From: Oscillospiraceae bacterium
GTDB taxonomy: Bacteria; Bacillota; Clostridia; Oscillospirales; Oscillospiraceae
Length of the DNA: 5,072 bases
Direction: 5' to 3'
Assembly: GCA_009776905.1 (NCBI GenBank)
Contig: WRMX01000106.1
Location: 1 to 5,072, forward strand
The translations under genes were made by a program, and so were the position numbers. Shown piece after piece: positions 1 through 4,488 of this stretch (its first letter is position 1; every line of letters starts with the position of its first letter). The notes under the pieces are model-generated. The model had not been told where the DNA came from, searched no databases, and was given only the letters and a program-made list of their open reading frames with translations.

Positions 1-197
1 CTACATGACAGCGCGTCAAGGATGCTGCGTTCTACATAACAGCGCTTCTGGGTCGGCAGGTTGCCGCCCCTACATTCGGCGCGTCTGGGAAGCCGCGCCC
101 TGCATGACAGCGCGTCAAGGATGCTGCGTTCTACATAACGGCGCTTCTGGGTCGGCAGGTTGCCGCCCCTACATTCGGCGCGTCTGGGAAGCCGCGG
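1..197. repeat. Two tandem copies of a 99-bp GC-rich intergenic repeat
   Basis: Positions 1-97 and 100-196 match at all but two positions (3/102 and 41/140), a period of 99 bp. The array probably continues left of the window. Each unit divides into three shorter pieces, each starting with CTACAT or a close variant (1, 32, 70, then 100, 131, 168). Two pieces hold clear inverted repeats: CGGCA-GGT-TGCCG (near 55-67) and GGCGCG-10 nt-CGCGCC (78-99). The 99-bp period is divisible by three, so one frame stays open across both copies. There is no ribosome binding site or recognisable protein, so I treat the region as non-coding. It resembles the hairpin-type intergenic repeats scattered through many Clostridia genomes, but that comparison is from memory. 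Confidence 0.9.
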
Positions 198-214
198 GCG
201 CATGATATGCGCCC
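196..214. repeat. Perfect hairpin element followed by CCCCTACA-type tail
   Basis: GGGCGCAT-GAT-ATGCGCCC is a perfect 8-bp stem with a 3-nt loop. Its last three Cs begin the string CCCCTACA, which also follows the TGCCG hairpin inside each 99-bp unit (near 67-75). Shared tail and hairpin form suggest that this is another member of the same intergenic repeat family. There is no T-run, so it does not look like a terminator. Confidence 0.7.
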
Positions 215-223
215 CTACACCAA

Positions 224-261
224 AATTGCAACATTATTAGCATACCACGTGAGTTGCAATT
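224..261 (-). terminator. Possible weak terminator or dyad downstream of the ATPase gene
   Basis: AATTGCAAC (224-232) and GTTGCAATT (253-261) are perfect 9-bp inverted repeats around a 20-nt spacer. They begin 36 nt beyond the ATPase stop codon. On the minus strand the second arm runs into TTTTGG, a short U-rich tail. The long loop and AT-rich stem make this a weak terminator candidate. It could instead be a protein-binding dyad. No better terminator is visible downstream of this gene. Confidence 0.35.
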
Positions 262-297
262 CAGAATGTTACAGTTCTTGGAATACCGGCATGCTTG

Positions 298-1674
298 TCA
301 TTCGAACATGACGAGGTTCGCGCCGATGCGTCTGGCGGTTTCGGCGCATTCGTCGGAAAAGCCGGAGCGGGAGAACAGATATATGTATCTGTTTGCATAT
401 CGAAACGTCATGCTGCGTTCCAACAGAGAGTTGAGCGCGCCTGCCTGCGCGGGGTCTTCGGACCAGACGCAATCGCAGAACACGGCATTGTCGTCGTCCG
501 CATAGGCGACGATGGGGAGCGTTACTTCGGTTTTCCATATGGGGTCGATTCCCCACCAACGTCCCATTTCAACATATTTGAGCGGCAGCCGTCCGGCTTG
601 GTTGCGTTGTTCGAGCCATTGCCGGCAGATGTCTTCAAAGACTTTGCCCATGTAAGCGGGCATTTCGCGGGCGACGCCGCGCCATACTTTGTCAGCCATT
701 CCGCCTTTTATGAGCGAGATGTTGGCGGGCACGAAGCGGTACCAGAAACGGAACATGTAATCTTCGATTTCGTAGATTGTTTTTCGTCCGGCTTTTTCGG
801 TGACCGGGGTGTATTTGCCTACAAGGCCGAGGGCGATGAGGTTTTTCAGATATGCCGTGCACGCGCTTGTTTCAAGGCCGACCGATCCGGCGATTTCGGA
901 GTTTTTTGTTTTGCCGGAAGCGATCGCGCGGAGTATCGCGTTGTAGTATGTTGGGTCGCGGACTTCCTGGCGGAGGATGTTGGCCGGCTCTTCAAACAGG
1001 AATGATGATGCGTCGAAGAAGTTATTTCGTATGTTGTCCTCTATTGGCAGGTCCGGGTCCATGAATTCCAAGTATTTTGGCATCCCGCCTGTGAGCGCAT
1101 AGACGATGGCGATGTCAAATGGTGAAAATCCCGTATAATATCGTTTCGTTTCAAAAAATGAAAACGGCATGACGTTTATATGCGCGGTGCGGCGGCCATG
1201 GAACGGGCTGTTGTAACTGAGGGCTTCCTCCTCCATGATTGGTTCGGACGAGCCGCAGATTATGAGCATCAGTTTGCCGGTTTTGAGGTTTTTGTCGATT
1301 TGATTGCATATCAGATCGGAGATGCCGCGACGAGACGCTACTAGATGCTGGTAGTCGTCAATGACGAGGATGGTGCGGTCTTTTTGCGAGATGTCGTTGG
1401 CGAGGTCGAACGCTTGTTCGTAACTATTAAGGCTGTTTGTTGCGTTTCCTGTTACTGTGGGATATGCGGCGATGCGGTCGATGAGGTTTTGCAGATTGTC
1501 GATTGCGTTTGTTTCTTGCGCGGAATAGTATATGGCTCGTTTATCGGCGATGAACTCGCGGATGAGTCCGGTTTTTCCTGAGCGGTGGCGGCCGTGCATG
1601 ATTATGCACTCGAATTTGCCGCTTTCATATAATGCGTTCAGCAGTTTGAGCTCGTTTTGCCGCCCATAGAACAT
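298..1674 (-). CDS. ATP-binding protein, Archaeal-ATPase domain with C-terminal DUF234
   Basis: A 458-residue protein built like the AAA-type/STAND-like ATPases with an Archaeal ATPase domain (PF01637) followed by DUF234 (PF03008). The N-terminus (FYGRQNELKLL) is the usual family opening. Walker A is GRHRSGKT (28-35), Walker B is TILVIDDYQHL (101-111), and LIICGSS (137-143) fits a sensor-1 strand. Residues about 243-290 form a probable winged helix, and 305-440 is the DUF234 region with the RWWG signature at 372-375. DUF234 is a PD-(D/E)XK nuclease-like fold, but here the expected active-site residues look replaced: P387 in place of Asp, and CDCVW (400-404) in place of GECKW. The length is normal for the family. 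The ATG at 1674 is preceded by AGGCGGTGA with a 4-nt gap. A TATAAT box lies in the 81-nt gap after ricT. No signal peptide or membrane segment is visible, so a cytoplasmic location is inferred. The cellular role of the family is unknown. Family assignment is firm; function is not. Confidence 0.9.
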   Translation of the reverse strand: MFYGRQNELKLLNALYESGKFECIIMHGRHRSGKTGLIREFIADKRAIYYSAQETNAIDNLQNLIDRIAAYPTVTGNATNSLNSYEQAFDLANDISQKDRTILVIDDYQHLVASRRGISDLICNQIDKNLKTGKLMLIICGSSEPIMEEEALSYNSPFHGRRTAHINVMPFSFFETKRYYTGFSPFDIAIVYALTGGMPKYLEFMDPDLPIEDNIRNNFFDASSFLFEEPANILRQEVRDPTYYNAILRAIASGKTKNSEIAGSVGLETSACTAYLKNLIALGLVGKYTPVTEKAGRKTIYEIEDYMFRFWYRFVPANISLIKGGMADKVWRGVAREMPAYMGKVFEDICRQWLEQRNQAGRLPLKYVEMGRWWGIDPIWKTEVTLPIVAYADDDNAVFCDCVWSEDPAQAGALNSLLERSMTFRYANRYIYLFSRSGFSDECAETARRIGANLVMFE

Positions 1675-1712
1675 TTCGTCACCGCCTGTCCAACGAGTTT
1701 TGTCGTGTCTGT

Positions 1713-1718
1713 ATTATA
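1713..1718 (-). promoter_or_regulatory. Probable -10 box (TATAAT) for the ATPase gene
   Basis: A consensus TATAAT reads on the minus strand 38 nt before the ATPase start codon, leaving a leader of about 30 nt. The hexamer at a 17-bp spacing is TCGTAT, a poor -35 box, so the promoter would be weak or activator-dependent. An imperfect dyad lies just upstream at 1723-1742. Confidence 0.5.
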
Positions 1719-1722
1719 AAGC

Positions 1723-1742
1723 ATCGGTATGAGCAATACGAT
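1723..1742. promoter_or_regulatory. Imperfect inverted repeat next to the ATPase -10 box
   Basis: ATCGGTAT and ATACGAT flank a 5-nt spacer and pair with one bulged G. The dyad occupies the spacer and -35 zone of the inferred ATPase promoter, where an operator would sit. It also follows the ricT stop, but the sequence after it on the minus strand (GCTTTATAAT) is not a U-run, so a terminator is less likely. Confidence 0.25.
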
Positions 1743-1755
1743 GGCCTCGTGTTTG

Positions 1756-3111
1756 TCATCGATTTTTGTCGTAGCCGCCCTTATATCGTTTGTGGTATTG
1801 CTTTTTCGTGGATGAGTCGTATTGTTGCTGCGACTTAATGTTTCTGTCGTCGGCTTTTGGATAACGTTCGCCGGCGGGGGAGTATTGCTTCTTTTTTTGG
1901 TCGGGCGCGGGACGTTGGTCGCGGCGGTCGGCGTTTTTAAATGCGTTTGCTTGTTGCGGCGCGTTTTGATGCGTATTGGGTTTCTGCGGGTTGGATTGGC
2001 GCGGGAGTGTTGCGGGTGTTTGGTGCGCCGTGGGGTGCTGGGCCGATGCTTGTTGGGGTGATTGTTCGTCGGTCGGAGTAGATTCGGCGGATTGGTGTTG
2101 CGACGCAGCTTGGCGCGGTGCGGCGGATTGGTGTTGCGCTGTTGTTTGGCGCTGTGAGGAAGATCCTGAGCGGGCGTCGAATGGCGGTTTTGCCGACAAA
2201 GAAGACATTGTCTTTGGCGCTTGGATGGGGCTTGCGGTGAAACCGGCTTCGGTGAGCCTGCCTTCGGCTTTCGCGGCGATGTATTCCGCCCTGCGACCTT
2301 TGCCGCCCAGAATTCCTATTTCGTCGAATGTAAATGTTTTGAGCGTCGTGTCGATATCGTCTTCGAGGCGTACTTTCGCGCTTCTTCTGAGAAGATTGAC
2401 GTTGACGACCGTGCCCTTGCCGGAGGGCGTTTCTACAAATGCGTCGACTTTTGGCGCTTTTTTTACAAGTTCCTCATATGCAGCTTCTTCATATTTCAAG
2501 CAACACATGAGCCTGCCGCACGTGCCCGATATCTTTGTGGGATTCAGCGACAGCCCCTGCACTTTTGCCATCTTGATGGAGACCGGGTGGAACTCCGTGA
2601 GGAATTGCGAACAGCAGAATGGCTTGCCGCAGTTGCCGAGGCCGCCGATCATTTTTGCTTCGTCGCGTACTCCTATTTGGCGGAGCTCGATGCGGGAGCG
2701 GAATACTCCTGCGAGGTCTTTTACGAGTTCGCGGAAATCCACGCGCCCTTCCGACGTGAAAAAGAAGAGTATTTTGCTGCCTTCAAAGCCGTATTCAACG
2801 TCAACGAGTTTCATTTCGAGGCCGAGCTCGGCTATCTTGTCCTGGCAGTAGAGGAAGGCGTCTCGCTCGCGTTCTTTGCCCAGCAGCGCGTTTTGTTTGT
2901 CCGTTTCCGTGGCAACGCGCACGACGGGGCGCAGCGGTTTGACTATCATATCGTCGTTGACTGAATGGTTTGCATTTGTGCATTCGCCATATTCGAGGCC
3001 TTTTGCTGTCTCGACGACGACATTGTCTCCTTTGTTGACCGTGAGGCCGGAGGGGTCAAAGAAATAGGCTTTCCCTCTATTATTGAAGCGTACGCTGATT
3101 ATTTCTGTCAA
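1756..3111 (-). CDS. ricT: RicT/YaaT, PSP1-domain subunit of the Ric complex
   Basis: This is RicT (YaaT). In Bacillus subtilis it joins RicA and RicF in an iron-sulfur-containing cytoplasmic complex that influences RNase Y-dependent RNA maturation and the Spo0A phosphorelay. Numbered from the TTG start, residues 1-60 form the typical N-terminal segment (SVRFNNRGKAYFFDP), and about 60-150 the PSP1 C-terminal-type domain. The cysteine signature follows: GGLGNCGKPFCCSQFL (156-171) and SGTCGRLMCCLKYE (195-208), giving C161, C166, C167, C198, C203 and C204 as likely Fe-S ligands. Residues about 290-451 are an unusual low-complexity tail rich in Gln, Ala, His and Pro that ends in basic stretches. 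I chose TTG at 3111 because GGAGG lies 8 nt upstream and the protein then begins as family members usually do. The in-frame ATGs at 3126, 3135 and 3159 have no well-placed ribosome binding site; the longest reading would give 467 residues. holB lies immediately upstream, as in other Firmicutes. Confidence 0.93.
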   Translation of the reverse strand: MTEIISVRFNNRGKAYFFDPSGLTVNKGDNVVVETAKGLEYGECTNANHSVNDDMIVKPLRPVVRVATETDKQNALLGKERERDAFLYCQDKIAELGLEMKLVDVEYGFEGSKILFFFTSEGRVDFRELVKDLAGVFRSRIELRQIGVRDEAKMIGGLGNCGKPFCCSQFLTEFHPVSIKMAKVQGLSLNPTKISGTCGRLMCCLKYEEAAYEELVKKAPKVDAFVETPSGKGTVVNVNLLRRSAKVRLEDDIDTTLKTFTFDEIGILGGKGRRAEYIAAKAEGRLTEAGFTASPIQAPKTMSSLSAKPPFDARSGSSSQRQTTAQHQSAAPRQAASQHQSAESTPTDEQSPQQASAQHPTAHQTPATLPRQSNPQKPNTHQNAPQQANAFKNADRRDQRPAPDQKKKQYSPAGERYPKADDRNIKSQQQYDSSTKKQYHKRYKGGYDKNR

Positions 3112-3119
3112 GTTGGGTT

Positions 3120-3124
3120 CCTCC
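3120..3124 (-). promoter_or_regulatory. Ribosome binding site GGAGG that decides the ricT start
   Basis: On the minus strand GGAGG lies 8 nt before a TTG codon at 3111-3109. It sits inside the coding sequence if any upstream ATG is used, and no such motif precedes ATG 3126, 3135 or 3159 at a workable distance. This favours the TTG start. Confidence 0.65.
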
Positions 3125-3161
3125 ATATTATTCATCGTGGGGCTGGCAGCAATGCGCATTT

Positions 3162-3180
3162 GAAGCTATTTTACAGCTTC
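3162..3180 (-). other. Short perfect hairpin in the ricT leader
   Basis: GAAGCT and AGCTTC pair perfectly around a 7-nt loop, about 50 nt before the TTG start of ricT. No U-run follows on either strand, so this is not a normal intrinsic terminator. The loop and its flank contain TGTAAAAT, a possible -10 box, but no good -35 lies upstream. It could be a leader hairpin affecting stability or translation, or chance. Confidence 0.35.
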
Positions 3181-3190
3181 CTGATGCGCG

Positions 3191-3219
3191 GCATTCGAGT
3201 TGCACTGCATTCGAGTTGC
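3191..3219. repeat. 13-bp direct repeat with 16-bp period between holB and ricT
   Basis: GCATTCGAGTTGC occurs exactly at 3191-3203 and 3207-3219, separated by ACT. GCGCG-type sequence flanks both sides (3186-3190 and 3219-3223). The pair fills the middle of the gap between holB and ricT. A 16-bp spacing does not match a whole number of helical turns. It may be a local duplication or a tandem binding site. Confidence 0.6.
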
Positions 3220-3258
3220 GCGCCGGAGCCTCACGGTATTGTTTCATCGTTGGGTAGA

Positions 3259-4167
3259 TCATGCTCCTTGCATAGTTTCCAGCATAGTTGCGCAGATCAT
3301 GCCGGAGATATGGCCAATGTTTACATTCATGTCCAGATATTCCATTGCTTTTGAGAGTATTTGCTCGGCGCGGGAGTAGGTGAGCGCGTTTGCGGTGGCT
3401 GCGGGGGTTGATTGGGTCTTTGATGCTTGGGTTGCGGGGGCTGCGGGGGCTGCTTGGGTTGCTGAGATCATTGGTGCGGGGGTCATGGAGGCTGTGGGGT
3501 TATTATGGATCGCAAGAGCTTCCTTGCGCAGTTCTGATGCTGCGCGTTCGCGGGCTGCTCGTATGAATGCTATGAAAGTATACCTGTCCGCTTTTTCCAG
3601 TGCGAACATGAATTCCACGAGCTGTGCTTTACCTTTGCTTATTGCAGAGAAGAACGAACCGGCCATCTCTGCTGCTGCGGCTCCGGCAGGGTCTTCCAAC
3701 GCTTCCGGGTTGTCCGTTGTCTTAAGTTCAACGCAGCGGGAACGTATTGTCGTGAGCAGCTCGCCGGGGTTTTCTGTTTTCAGGATGAACACCGCGTGTC
3801 CGGGAGGCTCTTCGAGTATTTGCAAGAATGCGTTCTGGGCGTTTGTGTTCATCAATTCCGCTTCGTTGACAAGATATGCCTTTCTGGCGGCTTCGTTGGG
3901 GACGACGATGACATCGTGCTTCAGACTGCGGATTTGCTCGATCACTATGTCTTTTTTGTCGGGAAGTTTCGATATTGTGATGATGTCGGGGTGTATGCCG
4001 CGCGATGCCTTTGAGCAGTGGGCGCATGCCATGCACGGGCGCGCGCCGGTGCCGGAGCACACGACCGACATTGCTAGTTTTTCCGCTATGTCGGGGGGCG
4101 CTATGTATGCGTGCGATATTCTGGTGTTATTGTCGCCGAGGGTGGGGTGTATCGGGGTGGTTGTCAT
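3259..4167 (-). CDS. holB: DNA polymerase III delta' subunit (clamp loader)
   Basis: The delta' subunit is part of the clamp-loader complex that places the beta sliding clamp on DNA at the replication fork. Family marks in this 302-residue protein are RISHAYI (16-22), four cysteines C37, C45, C48 and C51 of the zinc module, GIHPDI (57-62), NAFLQILEEPP (112-122) and the clamp-loader SRC motif (143-145). The glycine-rich Walker A loop normally found after HAY(L/I) is absent: the chain passes from HAYIAPP directly to the following helix. The Walker B region reads YLVNEAE, with Asn where Asp is usual. Delta' is generally not an active ATPase, so this is compatible with function. Residues about 221-262 form an Ala/Thr/Pro-rich linker before the C-terminal helical region. 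An in-frame stop 18 nt upstream and no other start codon fix ATG 4167, although no clear ribosome binding site precedes it. ricT follows on the same strand, as in Bacillus. Confidence 0.88.
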   Translation of the reverse strand: MTTTPIHPTLGDNNTRISHAYIAPPDIAEKLAMSVVCSGTGARPCMACAHCSKASRGIHPDIITISKLPDKKDIVIEQIRSLKHDVIVVPNEAARKAYLVNEAELMNTNAQNAFLQILEEPPGHAVFILKTENPGELLTTIRSRCVELKTTDNPEALEDPAGAAAAEMAGSFFSAISKGKAQLVEFMFALEKADRYTFIAFIRAARERAASELRKEALAIHNNPTASMTPAPMISATQAAPAAPATQASKTQSTPAATANALTYSRAEQILSKAMEYLDMNVNIGHISGMICATMLETMQGA

Positions 4168-4201
4168 GTTGGTGGTCTGCTTTCGTCATAATTGGTGATG
4201 T

Positions 4202-4230
4202 GCGGGAGGAGCGGGGAGGAGCGGGGAAAA
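4202..4230. repeat. Purine-rich short tandem repeat in the holB leader
   Basis: Three back-to-back units GCGGGAGGA, GCGGGGAGGA and GCGGGGAAAA lie 35 nt before the holB start. In the holB transcript this strand reads as CUCCUCC-type pyrimidine tracts, similar in sequence to the anti-Shine-Dalgarno end of 16S rRNA. No function can be assigned. Confidence 0.55.
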
Positions 4231-4271
4231 GATTCTTCGGTCGCGGGCTCCCTCAAAATGATGGTCGCGTG

Positions 4272-4292
4272 GGGGAATGGTGAATATTCCCC
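4272..4292. promoter_or_regulatory. Perfect dyad at the predicted holB transcription start (candidate operator)
   Basis: GGGGAAT (4272-4278) and ATTCCCC (4286-4292) are perfect 7-bp inverted repeats around a 7-nt spacer. The dyad begins next to the minus-strand -10 box and spans the expected start of transcription near 4286, a typical repressor position. It could also fold as a hairpin at the very 5' end of the holB mRNA. On the plus strand a T-rich stretch follows it, but no plus-strand gene upstream needs a terminator. Confidence 0.45.
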
Positions 4293-4322
4293 ATTTTACA
4301 TTCTTTTTATGCTTCGCGTCAA
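4293..4322 (-). promoter_or_regulatory. Sigma70-type promoter for holB
   Basis: On the minus strand the -35 box TTGACG (4322-4317) and the -10 box TAAAAT (4298-4293) each match consensus at five of six positions, with an 18-bp spacer. Transcription would start near 4286 and give a leader of about 118 nt before holB ATG 4167. It would probably drive holB and ricT. Confidence 0.65.
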
Positions 4323-4332
4323 TATCTGTCCA

Positions 4333-4361
4333 TTGATTTTACACATTTTATGTGATATTAT
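4333..4361 (+). promoter_or_regulatory. Extended -10 promoter for the DUF1538 gene
   Basis: The -35 box TTGATT (4333-4338), a 17-bp spacer and the -10 box TATTAT (4356-4361) with an upstream TGA (extended -10) form a good promoter. The start would be near 4368, leaving about 117 nt before the coding region. It diverges from the holB promoter, with the two -35 boxes 10 bp apart. Confidence 0.7.
4342..4354. promoter_or_regulatory. CACAT-N3-ATGTG dyad inside the promoter spacer
   Basis: A perfect 5-bp inverted repeat with a 3-nt centre lies wholly between the -35 and -10 boxes of the DUF1538 promoter. A protein bound here would block polymerase. The arms are short, so chance is possible. I do not recognise a known regulator for this sequence. 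Confidence 0.3.
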
Positions 4362-4473
4362 CGGTTTCATCGACGGTATAGAATCGGCCATTGTCGGATA
4401 ATCCGGGGCGCGCGGCGTCCGGGTTGTGGGGCGGGAGCCTCACGTTGAATCTCGACATCGGAGGAATGGGGGC

Positions 4474-4488
4474 ATGTTTACTGAATGA
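4474..4488 (+). CDS. Possible 4-codon leader peptide (MFTE) coupled to the DUF1538 gene
   Basis: ATG-TTT-ACT-GAA-TGA has GGAGG (4460-4464) 9 nt upstream, an ideal distance. Its stop codon overlaps the DUF1538 ATG as ATGA, the classic arrangement for translational coupling. The DUF1538 ATG itself has that GGAGG 20 nt away, too far for normal use. The reading is therefore that ribosomes load on the mini-ORF and restart on the main gene. A chance arrangement with a downstream TTG start remains possible. Confidence 0.3.
   Translation: MFTE

Noticed and set aside
1..197. CRISPR array
   Set aside because: The whole 99-bp unit repeats, with no unique spacers between short repeats, and no cas gene is present.
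5..205. Open frame of 66 codons across the tandem repeats
   Set aside because: It is open only because the 99-bp unit is divisible by three. There is no ribosome binding site, and the Cys/Arg-rich product resembles no protein.
295..1005. Plus-strand open frame of 236 codons
   Set aside because: It lies fully antisense to the ATPase gene, which has clear Walker motifs. The product has no recognisable domain.
1976..2964. Two long plus-strand open frames opposite ricT
   Set aside because: Both are antisense to a well-supported RicT reading with conserved cysteine motifs. The products are biased in composition and have no family resemblance.
3380..4198. Plus-strand open frame of 272 codons
   Set aside because: It is antisense to holB over nearly its full length. 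holB shows zinc-module, LEEPP and SRC motifs, so this is a shadow frame.
4272..4318. Plus-strand intrinsic terminator (stem followed by T-rich sequence)
   Set aside because: No plus-strand gene lies upstream to terminate, and the T-rich part is interrupted. Position at the minus promoter start fits an operator better.
4368..4484. Riboswitch in the DUF1538 leader
   Set aside because: The leader is long enough and has a GC-rich stem near 4405-4422, but I recognise no known aptamer core in it.
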